A stretch of 64,000 nucleotides of DNA from the NCBI RefSeq assembly GCF_901000735.1, contig NC_081550.1:12775383-12839382 (forward strand). Direction: 5' to 3'. How positions within the stretch are numbered: the first letter of the stretch is position 1; each line of letters opens with the position of its first letter. The notes under the pieces were generated by a model. That model did not search any database and was not told the DNA's origin. It worked only from the letters and a program-made list of their open reading frames with translations. Origin of the DNA: Corylus avellana. Taxonomy: Eukaryota; Streptophyta; Magnoliopsida; Fagales; Betulaceae. Positions 1 through 9,964 of the stretch are shown here, piece by piece. Made by a program: the position numbers and the translations under genes.

Positions 1-236
1 CCTCAAAAACTCAGAACATAGCATAGTTATCTTCAATACAGAGCTTATGCACACAAACACCCGCAAATGCAGAACAAAAAAAGAGGACCCAGAAGATAAA
101 CCCTCACAATTGGCCTTCATTTTCCCTCATTTCCATAAAGAAGCAAATGAAAAGAAATTGTCTTCTCAACCAACAAGCAATAAAGAGCATGTTAAAATCC
201 AAAACAAAAGAGGCGATCAGGCAGATAGACAGGTAC

Positions 237-290
237 CTGCTTGGGAGAGCAGAGAATGGATGCCGTTGAAATAGCATTAGTCGAGGCCAT
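237..290 (-). CDS. First coding exon of a probable plastid-targeted host gene (rest lies left of the window)
   Basis: On the minus strand an ATG at 290 opens an 18-codon reading frame (MASTNAISTASILCSPKQ) that runs without a stop to CAG at 237-239, followed directly by GTACCT, a good 5' splice site. The peptide begins Met-Ala-Ser and is rich in Ser, Thr and Ala with no acidic residue, which is typical of the N-terminus of a chloroplast transit peptide. The sequence upstream of the ATG looks like a plant leader with AAACCCTA boxes. The following intron would fill 1-236 and run off the window. I do not recognise the protein and name no function. This is the only segment in the window that looks like an ordinary host gene. 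A chance ORF cannot be excluded because only 54 coding bases are visible. Confidence 0.45.
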
Positions 291-400
291 CTTCGAGAGA
301 GCGAAGCTAGGGTTTTTGGGTTGTGTGAGGGAGTGCACAAGCGTGTGGATAAGGAGGCAAAGAAGCAGTGTTGGTCTTAGGGTTTAGTTTTATTGGAAGA
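291..400 (-). promoter_or_regulatory. 5' leader / proximal promoter with two telo-box motifs
   Basis: Read on the minus strand, the stretch upstream of the ATG at 290 contains AAAAACCCTAGC (about 308-318) and AAACCCTAAGAC (about 376-387). AAACCCTA telo boxes are common near the transcription start of plant housekeeping and plastid-protein genes. No clear TATA box was identified, so the transcription start is unknown. Confidence 0.35.
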
Positions 401-783
401 GAGGAGATTCTAGAAGCTTCGTCCATTTCCAGAATCGTTGAGAGAGGCTTGGTTCGGGGCCCAAACTGCGACCTCTGGAGTAAAGATTATTTTTATTTTT
501 TTTCTGGCTTAAAAATTGAATTTATACGCAAAATATTTTTTTTATGGTTTATAAACTTAAAACAGAAAAAAGTTATAGAAATTTGTTTGGGATTACAGTT
601 TTAATAAGTGCGATTTTAAAAATTATATTTTTAAAAATTACGTTTTTGAAGTCGCTACTTTTTCAAATAGTAAAGACGTTTGGTAAAACATGTTAAAAAA
701 TATTTTTTATCAAATATTTGTTATACAAAATCGTAATTTTGGTTTAAATTTGTGTTTTTTTTCAAACAAGCACCTCCTACCTA
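401..783. other. AT-rich intergenic stretch
   Basis: The DNA is very AT-rich with repeated AAATTACGTTTTT-like and AATCGTAATTT-like words. Similar words return in inverted sense at 960-1100 (GAAATCGTAATTGT), so a decayed non-autonomous DNA transposon spanning about 590-1100 is possible. I could not define its ends. No gene is supported. Confidence 0.3.
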
Positions 784-950
784 GCGGAAAAGGATCATTT
801 CCATTTCAAATTCCCTCAAGTTAATGCATTTAGAAGGGTAAAATTGTCCAAATTTTTTTGAGGTTAAAATTTTCGGACAACGCTACCCTTCTAAATGCAC
901 TAACTGGAGGAAATTGAGGAAATTTGAAATGGAAATGATCCTTTTCCCTA
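784..950. repeat. Foldback (inverted repeat) element, MITE-like
   Basis: The left arm (about 786-850: GGAAAAGGATCATTTCCATT, then a LeuVal-free AT segment ending in GAAGGGTA) is matched in reverse complement by the right arm (about 878-947). The arms are about 65-70 bases with a short loop of about 30 bases. They share long exact blocks such as GGAAAAGGATCATTTCCATT and GCATTTAGAAGGGTA. The transcript would fold into a near-perfect hairpin. No clear target duplication was found, so it may be an internal part of the larger AT-rich inverted structure at about 590-1100. Confidence 0.65.
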
Positions 951-1246
951 CCTTACTTATAGAAATCGCAGATTTTTTTTTTTCTCATTTTAGATTAAAT
1001 ACTTTTTAAATCGCAATGTCAAATGTCTTACATGTTGCGATATCTTTTAAAAACACAAATTATTCTTGCGAAATCGTAATTGTAAACGCAACCTTAATCG
1101 GCTCGATCAAATTTTGAGATTTCTTCTTTCACCTGTTTAGGCCCATCGGGTGGAATCACTCTTTCTCTTTTTCTTTTTTTCCTCGTCAATCCTCATTACG
1201 CATATACTGTTTTATACACATTTCCTAGGGCTAACAATTTTTTATA
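951..1246. other. AT-rich intergenic stretch, no gene seen
   Basis: Short AT-rich DNA with the second half of the possible inverted structure described for 401-783 (TAAATCGCAATGTC, GAAATCGTAATTG). Nothing else is supported. Confidence 0.3.
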
Positions 1247-1465
1247 CGACCCACAAACCCAACATGAACCCAATACGAAATTGAATGATTATGGTTGAAG
1301 AGTCTACCTGTTTAGTTATATTGGTCAAATTAGAGTTGACAAATATAGTCTTATACACATGTTTCGACATGATCCAAACCCAACACGTGACATAATGACA
1401 AGCAAGTTTTGACATGATCTGTGAACCCGACATGAACCCAATACAAAATTAGAAGGTTAAGGTTA
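1247..1465. repeat. Diverged direct repeat of about 50 bp
   Basis: A segment at about 1249-1290 (words CCCAACATGAACCCAATACG) recurs at about 1426-1465 (CCCGACATGAACCCAATACA) with similar flanks. Copies of such 'ACCCGACACGAACCC' text are common in decayed plant elements. The element is not identified. Confidence 0.4.
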
Positions 1466-1690
1466 GGACTGTAAATAAACTAGTCCATTCGACAACCCGC
1501 TCAATATCCACTCGGTTTAACTCGACTCGTTACTATACAAACCTGCTCGTTACTGTAGAAACCCGCTCGATTAGTAAATGATACATACCCGACTCTCTCG
1601 AGAAAACTCAATAGGGGCTCGCAAGCTTAGCTTGTTTAAAGTTCGACCGGCTTGTTTGCCCGACTCATTAGCTCGTTCATATATCTTGTA
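1464..1690 (+). mobile_element. Fragment of a hAT-type end with CTCG-rich subterminal repeats
   Basis: The segment begins TAGGACTGTAAATAAAC, close to the terminal repeat TAGGCCTGTAAATGAGC of the complete hAT element at 11607. It continues with the same kind of subterminal words (ACCCGCTCGATTAGTAAATG, ACATACCCGACTC, GGGGCTCG) found at 11690-11790. The right end and a target duplication were not found, so this is a truncated copy. Confidence 0.5.
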
Positions 1691-1740
1691 CGTGTGTGTG
1701 TGTGTGTGTGTATACATACACACACACAAATATATATTAA
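1691..1740. repeat. Microsatellite (GT)n/(CA)n and AT tract
   Basis: GTGTGTGT about 9 repeats, then TATACATACACACACACAAATATATATTAATATATT. Simple sequence with a short foldback. Confidence 0.85.
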
Positions 1741-1818
1741 TATATTACTAGCTTCTTCTTTTTTTCTTCAAGTATAATTATATATTATACTTGTTTTATG
1801 GTTAATTAGTGATACATT

Positions 1819-3537
1819 TGTAATACCCCGATAAAACAATCGTCTTTACTAAATGGTTTTCTATAAAGAGCGACTAAAAGATTTTATATAGAACAAGCTT
1901 TTATAACAGAAAGACCGAAGCCCATACACATAACCAAGATTTCTAGAAGTTTTGAGGCAAAAACCAAGCTCACCTCTTTCTGATCGTATGTACGCCCAGT
2001 AGTACAGTACATATGCTCTTGTCTCTAGTACCAAATGTACACCAGGGGGCCACCAGACGTACGCCTCTAACTTATAGTGAGTACGTATTGGGGACCACAC
2101 TGGATGTACGCTGCTTTTGGATTGACCACTGGTCAATAACTGTACGTACAATGCAACCTTTGGATCGTTGAATAAACAGTACCAGACGTACGCTTCAATA
2201 GTACTAGATATACGCTGCTTTTTAGAGTTGTTGGTAGCGCCCTCAGCTTTTTTGGCCTATAAATACCAACCCCCCACCGTCCCTTGAACCCATTCTTTCG
2301 CCCCGGGCTCTCTGTAACCACCACCAAATGTGTTCTTGTGAGTTTAGAGGAATTTGGATAGAAGGGAGAAGTTGTGTGTTCTTGCCAATTTCCAAAGTAA
2401 TCTCTTACCCATTTTTATCCTCTTGTTGTCATTAACGTTGCTTTCTAAATTTTCTAAGTTTTAAAGGCACCATGTTAAAGTTCTTGCATTATTTCTTACA
2501 AAATCAAGAAATGTTTCCAAAAGAGTTTTAAAAGTTTCTTTGATTCCTTGTATCGCATGATGTTGAGTTTTCTTACCATGAATGTGTTTATGCAATAGCC
2601 TAGAAGGAGATATATTAGCCTATAGATTTTATAGAAACCTTAAAACACAGTTTGAAGCTTTTGCCGGATTGCCTAACTCATTGACCAGACGTACGCCCTC
2701 AGCCCGTACGTACGCCCAGGAAACCAAGCGTCTGCTCTTAAGCCTCACTCTCGTGTATTTTAGAGTCTAGCAATCCTTTTGTTAGATAAGGCCTAGTATC
2801 TTACTCGTAAGGGTCCTCTAGAATTGCGCATAATGACATGTCGTATTTCATTATAGCAGGATTTAGCAATGTCGGAGGATTCAAGTGAGCGTACGAGGTA
2901 CGTAAACACTTACGAACTCTTTCCTTAAAAACGTGGGATATGTTAGTTGATTGACCACGAGTATGATATGAGCATGTCTACATTTTGTAACTACTTGGCA
3001 ACTGCTTAATTAACTGGTTGATAAGATACATTGTATGACATTGTACACCGATACATGCGGTATAATGGCCATAGGCTTACTATCTAGACTTAATGATATG
3101 GTCAAATGTGTGTGTTGTTATATGGGCTTTGGATTCAATGGTTTCGTGACCTACACAGCCATTCCCAAATGGTTGGTCATCATAGGACGGATATCATCAG
3201 TGGTGTGGGCCACCCAAGGTCAGTCTCGGTTGTGTCACTAATGTTATGGACGATAGCGTACAATATTCGGGGTACTGGTATTATATTATAGGTTCCATAG
3301 GACAGTGCCAATCCTACTGAGAAGAGGTAATATCTTGAGTAAACCATACATAAGAGTTATGACCTATAAAGCACTAGTCTTTCTGAATTAAAATACTTGG
3401 ATGATTGCCGCTCGGAGTACACCACCCTTTATTTAACCAAATAATACTTTTTATGGTGTATTAATGGAGACAATACCTTTTTTAAATGTTTACAAAAACT
3501 GCACGTTTATTTCTGCATAAATGGGCTCATTGCATAC
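1819..3537 (+). mobile_element. LTR of retroelement F, left part (interrupted by the TRIM array)
   Basis: The segment starts TGTAATACCCC, a typical chromovirus-like LTR start. It has a TATAAATA box at 2258-2265 followed by a C-rich leader, and it contains many ACGTACGC words (1987-2195, 2685-2715, 2890-2900). It stops at 3537, where the TRIM array begins, and resumes at 9424-9784, ending GGGTGTTACA just before a tRNA-Met-type primer site. Without the array the LTR would be about 2.07 kb. The assignment rests on the start, the end and the PBS. I could not align a matching second LTR convincingly. Confidence 0.55.
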
Positions 3538-4450
3538 TGATGAGAATCAACAAGCACCATTAAAGGATCCATTGCATGTTCCAGTTGGGCCTATTACTAG
3601 AGCAAGATCCAAGAAGATCAAAGAAGCACTTAATGGGTTGATTCAAGAGATTTGGGCTGGTTCTAAAATGGGGCATTCCAAGCTTGGCCCAAAGGGAAAT
3701 GAAGGCGTAATAAATTTGATCCAAGCTATTGATGGAGTTGATTGTGCATAATTTCCTTAGCAATGGCATAGATTAATGGTTGATTATGGCTGATTGACAT
3801 TCTAATTACATACCAATTAATTGGATGATTGACTTGCCAAATTACATGCCGAGTAATTGGTTGATTGACTTACCTATTTCAAGACATTCCTTAGGCGTGA
3901 TTTAATTGCCAATCTCGGTCTATTTTTGGCATGGAGGAGCTGCTGATTTCAGACAAAATCAACCTTAATTTTAGGCTTTTATTAGTTACTCTTTTTTACT
4001 TTATTTACTTTCCAATGTTGGAACCAATTTAATTTCCTTTCCATAGCAAGCAGGTAGTCATATTTTCAGCCATGCTTTATAAATAGCATGCACTCAATGT
4101 AATGGAGATCATGAATGAAAATTAGAAAAAATGTGACGCTTGCGTCTTCTTTTGGTTCTTCAAAGAACTTGTGAGCTTATCAAGGATTTTTCCTTGTGGC
4201 GTTCAAACTTTATACCCTCGGTTCGTGATTCAATTATAATCCTTGGGTCGATGGTTGTTACTTTATACCTTTGGTTCGCGTTTCATTTACAAACGTTGGG
4301 TCAGTGTTGTTTCTTTATACCTTTGGTTCGCGTTTCATTTGTCAACGTTGGGTCGAGGTTTTCTATCAAAATCTGCATTTTAGCTTTCTTGGGTCCGTAT
4401 TCCAATATTCTTGTTGGGTCTCAAAAGCGCGTCGATTGAGGTTCGCATCA
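3538..4450 (+). repeat. TRIM LTR1
   Basis: About 913 bp, TGATGAGAATC to GGTTCGCATCA. The first 200 bases encode a gypsy polyprotein C-terminal tail (DPLHVPVGPITRARSKK, then a Lys/Ala/Leu-rich helix). A TATAAATA box lies at 4078-4085. At 4200-4350 are three tandem units of about 60 bp built on TTATACCTTTGGTTCGCGTT. This is the longest copy and probably the best template. Confidence 0.85.
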
Positions 4451-4452
4451 TT

Positions 4453-4464
4453 TGGTATCAGAGC
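4453..4464 (+). promoter_or_regulatory. Primer binding site (tRNA-Met type), TRIM
   Basis: TGGTATCAGAGC lies two bases after LTR1. This is the usual initiator tRNA-Met primer site of plant LTR retrotransposons. Confidence 0.85.
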
Positions 4465-4691
4465 ACAGGCTCTAAAATCAGGTTTCCTATCCTTTCTATC
4501 TTTTGTCTATTATTATCATCCTATCTTGTTCTGTTTGTATTCATTATTCCTTCTTGTTGTTTTGCGTCGTGAACCAAGTACAAAAAAAAAAAAAAAGAGA
4601 AGGAGACGTCAAAAAAAAAAAAAAAAAAACAAAACAAAACTATTGTCCTCTTCCTTTTGATATAGGTGATGATTCGCGGACGAATCATTTT
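4465..4691 (+). other. TRIM internal region, non-coding or coding remnant
   Basis: About 230 bp, T-rich then A-rich (runs of A at 4580-4630), ending in a segment whose translation reads DDSRTNHFEERGND across the polypurine tract into LTR2. That is the remnant of a pol C-terminus. There are no gag, protease or RT motifs. Confidence 0.7.
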
Positions 4692-4705
4692 GAAGAGAGG
4701 GGGAA
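4692..4705 (+). promoter_or_regulatory. Polypurine tract, TRIM
   Basis: GAAGAGAGGGGGAA lies immediately upstream of the LTR2 start TGATGAG, the position for plus-strand priming. Confidence 0.8.
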
Positions 4706-5543
4706 TGATGAGAAGCAACAAGCACCATTAAAGGATCCATTGCATGTTCCAATTGGGCCTATTACTAGAGCAAGATCCAAGAAGGTCAAAGAAGCACTTA
4801 ATGGGCTGATTCAAGAGATTTGAGCTGATTCTAAAATGAGGAATTCCAAGCTTGGCCCAAAGGGAGATGAAGGCGTAATAAATTTGATCAAAGCTATTGA
4901 TGGAGCTGATTGCGCATAATTTCCTTAGCAATGGCATGAATTAATGGTTGATTATTGTTGATTGACTTTCCAATTACATACCAATTAATTGGATGATTGA
5001 CTTGCCAAATTACATGCCAATTAATTGGTTGATTGACTTAAATCAACCTTAATTTTAGGCTTTTATTAGTTAGTCCTTTTTTACCTTATTTACTTTCCAA
5101 TGTTGGAACCAATTTAATTTCATTTCCATAGCAAGCAGGTAGTCATATTTTTAGCCATGCTTTATAAATAGCATGCACTCATTGTAATGAGAACATCATG
5201 AATGAAAATTAGAAAAAAATGTGATGCTTGCGTCTTCTGTTGGTTCTTCAAAGAACTTGTGAACTTATCAAGGATTATTCCTTGTGGTGTTCAAATTTAT
5301 ATACCTTCGGTTCACGTTTCATTTATAAACGTTGGGTCGATGGTTGTTTCTTTATACCTTTGGTTCGCGTTTCATTTATAAACGTTGGGTCGAGGGTTGT
5401 TTCGTTATACCTTTGGTTCGCGTTTCATTTGTAAACGTTGGGTTGGAGTTTTCTATCCAAAAATCTGAATTTTAGGCTTTCTTGGGTCCGTATTCCAATA
5501 TTGTTGTTGGGTCTCAAAAGCGCGTCGATTGAGGTTCGCATCA
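4706..5543 (+). repeat. TRIM LTR2
   Basis: About 838 bp. It lacks about 75 bp present in LTR1 (the segment around TTTTTGGCATGGAGGAGCTG). The tail ORF carries a stop after GLIQEI. It is followed by the 7-base spacer TTTGGAA and then LTR3, with no internal region between. Confidence 0.85.
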
Positions 5544-5550
5544 TTTGGAA

Positions 5551-5848
5551 TGATGAGAAGCAACAAGCACCATTAAAGAATCCATTGCATGTTCCAGTTG
5601 CGCCTATTACTAGAGCAAGATCCAAGAAGATCAAAGAAGCACTTAATGGGTTGATTCAAGAGATTTGGGCTGATTCTAAAATTAGGCATTCCAAGCTTGG
5701 CCCAAAGAGAGATGAAGGCGTAATAAATTTGATCAAAGCTATTGATGGAGCTGATTGCGCATAATTTCCTTAGCAATGGCATGAATTAATGGTTGATTAT
5801 GGCTGATTGACTTTCCAATTACATACCAATTAATTGGATGATTGACTT
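5551..5848 (+). repeat. TRIM LTR3, cut by the 20-N gap
   Basis: The first 298 bp of an LTR, nearly identical to 6837-7134 of LTR5. It ends at the assembly gap 5849-5868. Confidence 0.8.
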
Positions 5849-5868
5849 NNNNNNNNNNNNNNNNNNNN
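5849..5868. other. Assembly gap (20 N)
   Basis: Twenty undetermined bases. The 1.27 kb on the left (4583-5848) and on the right (5869-7134) are near-identical at a constant offset of 1286. Confidence 0.95.
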
Positions 5869-5991
5869 AAAAAAAAAAAAAAGAGAAGGAGACGTCAAAA
5901 AAAAAAAAAAAAAAACAAAACAAAACTATTGTCCTCTTCCTTTTGATATAGGTGATGATTCGCGGACGAATCATTTTGAAGAGAGGGGGAA
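5869..5991 (+). other. TRIM internal region end and polypurine tract (possible duplicate of 4583-4705)
   Basis: An A-rich tract, GGAGACGTC and a GAAGAGAGGGGGAA tract before LTR4. It matches 4583-4705 base for base as far as I can read. Confidence 0.75.
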
Positions 5992-6829
5992 TGATGAGAA
6001 GCAACAAGCACCATTAAAGGATCCATTGCATGTTCCAATTGGGCCTATTACTAGAGCAAGATCCAAGAAGGTCAAAGAAGCACTTAATGGGCTGATTCAA
6101 GAGATTTGAGCTGATTCTAAAATGAGGAATTCCAAGCTTGGCCCAAAGGGAGATGAAGGCGTAATAAATTTGATCAAAGCTATTGATGGAGCTGATTGCG
6201 CATAATTTCCTTAGCAATGGCATGAATTAATTGTTGATTATGGCTGATTGACTTTCCAATTACATACCAATTAATTGGATGATTGACTTACCAAATTACA
6301 TGCCAATTAATTGGTTGATTGACTTAAATCAACCTTAATTTTAGGCTTTTATTAGTTAGTCCTTTTTTACCTTATTTACTTTCCAATGTTGGAACCAATT
6401 TAATTTCATTTCCATAGCAAGCAGGTAGTCATATTTTTAGCCATGCTTTATAAATAGCATGCACTCATTGTAATGAGAACATCATGAATGAAAATTAGAA
6501 AAAAATGTGATGCTTGCGTCTTCTGTTGGTTCTTCAAAGAACTTGTGAACTTATCAAGGATTATTCCTTGTGGTGTTCAAATTTATATACCTTCGGTTCA
6601 CGTTTCATTTATAAACGTTGGGTCGATGGTTGTTTCTTTATACCTTTGGTTCGCGTTTCATTTATAAACGTTGGGTCGCGGGTTGTTTCGTTATACCTTT
6701 GGTTCGCGTTTCATTTGTAAACGTTGGGTTGGAGTTTTCTATCCAAAAATCTGAATTTTAGGCTTTCTTGGGTCCGTATTCCAATATTGTTGTTGGGTCT
6801 CAAAAGCGCGTCGATTGAGGTTCGCATCA
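5992..6829 (+). repeat. TRIM LTR4 (near-identical to LTR2)
   Basis: About 838 bp. It differs from LTR2 at only a handful of sites (for example the region of 6229-6240 and the word GGGTCGCGGG near 6677). Confidence 0.85.
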
Positions 6830-6836
6830 TTTGGAA

Positions 6837-7669
6837 TGATGAGAAGCAACAAGCACCATTAAAGAATCCATTGCATGTTCCAGTTGCGCCTATTACTAGA
6901 GCAAGATCCAAGAAGATCAAAGAAGCACTTAATGGGTTGATTCAAGAGATTTGGGCTGATTCTAAAATTAGGCATTCCAAGCTTGGCCCAAAGGGAGATG
7001 AAGGCGTAATAAATTTGATCAAAGCTATTGATGGAGCTGATTGCGCATAATTTCCTTAGCAATGGCATGAATTAATGGTTGATTATGGCTGATTGACTTT
7101 CCAATTACATACCAATTAATTGGATGATTGACTTGCCAAATTACATGCCAATTAATTGGTTGATTAACTTAAATCAACCTTAATTTTAGGCTTTTATTAG
7201 TTAGTCCTTTTTTACTTTATTTACTTTTCAATGTTGGAACCAATTTAATTTAATTTTCATAGCAAGCAGGTAGTCATATTTTCAGCCATGCTTTATAAAT
7301 AGCATGCACTCATTGTAATGAGAACATCATGAATGAAAATTAGAAAAAAATGTGACGCTTGCGTCTTCTTTTGGTTCTTCAAAGAACTTGTGAACTTATC
7401 AAGGATTTATCCTTGTGGCGTTCAAACTTTATACCCTCGGTTCGTGATTCAATTATAATCATTGGGTCGATGGTTGTTACTTTATACCTTTGGTTCGCGT
7501 TTCATTTATAAACGTTAGGTCGGGGTTGTTTCTTTATACCTTTGGTTCGCGTTTCATTTGTCAACGTTGGGTCGAGGTTTTCTATCAAAATCTGCATTTT
7601 AGCTTTCTTGGGTCCGTATTCCAATATTCTTGTTGGGTCTCAAAAGCGCGTTGATTGAGGTTCGCATCA
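6837..7669 (+). repeat. TRIM LTR5
   Basis: About 833 bp after the spacer TTTGGAA. Its coding tail is open (DPLHVP-type with N for D, then ITRARSKKIKEALNG). It is followed directly by partial LTR6. Confidence 0.85.
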
Positions 7670-7673
7670 TTTG

Positions 7674-8274
7674 TAATTGGTTGATTGACTTACCTATTTC
7701 AAGACCTTCCTTAGGCGTGATTTAATTGCCAATCTCAGTCTATTTTTGGCATGGAGGAGCTGCTGATTTCAGACAAAATCAACCTTAATTTTAGGCTTTT
7801 ATTAGTTAGTCTTTTTTACTTTATTTACTTTCCAATGTTGGAACCAATTTAATTTCCTTTCCATAGCATGCAGGTAGTCATATTTTCAGCCATGCTTTAT
7901 AAATAGCATGCACTCAATGTAATGGACATCATGAATGAAAATTAGAAAAAATGTGACGGTTGCGTCTTCTATTGGTTCTTCAAAGAACTTGTGAACTTAT
8001 CAAGGATTATTACTTGTGGCGTTCAAATTTATATACCTTCGGTTTGCGTTTCATTTATAAACATTAGGTCGATGGTTGTTTCTTTATACCTTGGGTTCGC
8101 ATTTCATTTATAAACGTTGGGTCGAGGGTTGTTTCGTTATACCTTTGGTTCGCGTTTCATTTGTAAACGTTGGGTTGGGGTTTTCTATCCAAAAATCTGA
8201 ATGTTAGCTTTCTTGGGTCTGTATTCCAATATTCTTGTTGGGTCTCAAAAGCGCGTCGATTGAGGTTCGCATCA
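7674..8274 (+). repeat. TRIM LTR6, 5'-truncated
   Basis: Begins inside the LTR at the word TAATTGGTTGATTGACTTACC (compare 3852 in LTR1) and runs to GGTTCGCATCA. It joins LTR5 at a short shared TTTG. It is followed by a second tRNA-Met-type primer site at 8277-8288. Confidence 0.8.
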
Positions 8275-8276
8275 TT

Positions 8277-8562
8277 TGGTATCAGAGCACAGGCTCTAAA
8301 ATCAGGTTTACTATCCTTTTTATCTTTTGTTTATTGTTATCATCTTATCTTGTTCCGTTTGTGTTCATTATTCCTTGTTGTTTTGCGTTGTGTACCAAGT
8401 TCAAAAAAAAAAAGAAAAAAAAAAGAAAAAGAAAAAAGGAGACGTCAACAAAGAAAAGAAAAGAAAAAAAAAAAAACAAATACAAAACAAAACAAAACAA
8501 TTGTCCTCTTCCTTTTGATGTAGCTGATGATTCGAGGACGAATCCTTTGAAGAGAGGGGGAA
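8277..8562 (+). other. TRIM second internal region with primer site and polypurine tract
   Basis: TGGTATCAGAGC at 8277-8288, a T-rich then A/G-rich spacer (long AAAAAG runs at 8402-8480), and GAAGAGAGGGGGAA at 8549-8562 before LTR7. The reading frame DDSRTNPLKRGG crosses the tract, the same pol-tail remnant as in the first internal region. Confidence 0.8.
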
Positions 8563-9423
8563 TGATGAGAATCAACAAGCACCATTAAAGGATCCATTGC
8601 ATGTTCCAGTTTGGCCTATTACTAGAGCAAGATCGAAGAAGATGAAAGAAGCACTTAATGGGCTGATTCAAGAGATTTGGGCTGGTTCTAAAATGGGGCA
8701 TTCCAAGCTTGGCCCAAAGGGAAATGAAGGCGTAATAAATTTGATGAAAGCTATTGATGGAGTTGATTGCGCATAATTTCCTTAGCAATGGCATGGATTA
8801 ATGGTTGATTATGGTGATTGACATTCTAATTACATACCAATTAATCGGATGATTGACTTGCCAAATTACATGCCTAGTAATTGGTTGATTGACTTACCTA
8901 TTTCAAGACCTTCCTTAGGCGTGATTTAATTGCCAATCTCAGTCTATTTTTGGCATGGAGGAGCTGTTGATTTCAGACAAAATCAACCTTAATTTTAGGC
9001 TTTTATATTTAGTCTTTTTTACTTTATTTACTTTCCAATATTGGAACCAATTTAATTTCCTTTCCATAGCAAGCAGGTAGTCATATTTTCAGCCATGCTT
9101 TATAAATAGCATGCACTCAATGTAATGGACATCATGAATGAAAATTAGAAAAAATGTGACTGTTGCGTCTTCTATTGGTTCTTCAAAGAACTTGTGAACT
9201 TATCAAGGATTATTCCTTGTGGCGTTCAAATTTATATACCTTCAGTTCGCGTTTCATTTATAAACGTTGGGTCGAGGGTTGTTTCGTTATACCTTTGGTT
9301 CGCGTTTCATTTGTAAACGTTGGGTTAGGGTTTTCTATCCAAAAATCTGAATTTTAGCTTTCTTGGGTCCGTATTCCAATATTCTTGTTGGGTCTCAAAG
9401 CGTGTCGATTGAGGTTCGCAGCA
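8563..9423 (+). repeat. TRIM LTR7, end of array
   Basis: Starts TGATGAGAATC. The last bases read GGTTCGCAGCA, one change from the usual GCATCA end. The following CATAC (9424-9428) matches the 5 bases left of LTR1. Confidence 0.85.
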
Positions 9424-9784
9424 CATACCTAATTGTGAGGTTTACTTACTAAGTCGTTAAACTTATACTGTTATTACCCTTTTTGGAAGTTTGTCACTAG
9501 GACCCAGGAGTGGTATGGTTGCCACTATAGACCTTGCTTTAGAATCTTCATGCTGCTTTTAGGTTTGTTTTACATTATTATTAGTTGCTCCATGTCTTTA
9601 GTTTCGAGGAATGTACTTGTTCATTTGATGATTTAATAGTTTCTCAGATTTATTTCACCTTCCTTTGCATTAACTCTGATAATGCTTAGATGAGCGATTT
9701 CTCATTTAGCCACAAGTTGGTTTAACTAGAGTAATTGCCAGTAACCCTGCCAAGTTAGCCAAGGCTAATTTTAGGGGTGTTACA
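9424..9784 (+). mobile_element. LTR of retroelement F, right part
   Basis: Continuation of the LTR interrupted at 3537. CATAC is the duplicated target, and the segment ends TTTTAGGGGTGTTACA. A PBS follows after three bases. The content (a TTTACTTACTAAGTC-type R/U5 region) is ordinary for plant gypsy LTRs. Confidence 0.6.
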
Positions 9785-9787
9785 GTA

Positions 9788-9799
9788 TGGTATCAGAGC
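9788..9799 (+). promoter_or_regulatory. Primer binding site (tRNA-Met type), element F
   Basis: TGGTATCAGAGC, three bases after the LTR end GTTACA. It marks F as a second LTR retrotransposon distinct from the TRIM. Confidence 0.75.
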
Positions 9800-9964
9800 A
9801 TACGGTCTTGCCAATCGTAGTAGATAATCTGAGAATAAGCTGTAATACCTTAGGTATAAATCGTAAAGGCCGGAGCATAGGATAAAGCTAGGTTCTCTGA
9901 TTGTTGTTTGATTGGGGTGTGGGCTATAGTAACAGCCTTCTTGATTTCTTAGTTTAAGAGTTGA

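Larger units (their letters stand above)
3538..9423 (+). mobile_element. TRIM retrotransposon array (seven LTR copies, two short internal regions)
   Basis: The array is LTR1, internal, LTR2, LTR3, [20-N gap], internal end, LTR4, LTR5, partial LTR6, internal, LTR7. LTRs are about 830-915 bp, start TGATGAGAA and end GGTTCGCATCA. Each internal region is only about 255-290 bp, from a TGGTATCAGAGC primer site to a GAGAGGGGGAA polypurine tract, so there is no room for gag or pol. The whole array is bounded by the 5-bp duplication CATAC (3533-3537 and 9424-9428), showing it grew from one insertion into LTR F. The LTR5/LTR6 and LTR2/LTR3 junctions lack an internal region, as expected from unequal LTR recombination. 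Part of the array may be an assembly duplication around the gap. Confidence 0.85.

Noticed and set aside
4453..4464. tRNA genes at the TGGTATCAGAGC and TGGCGCC sites
   Set aside because: Only the short stretch complementary to a tRNA 3' end is present; no cloverleaf can be formed. They are primer sites.
4503..4823. A 106-codon ORF in the TRIM as a functional small gene
   Set aside because: It joins an AT-rich non-coding internal region, a poly-A tract and the pol-tail remnant; the first part has no protein character.
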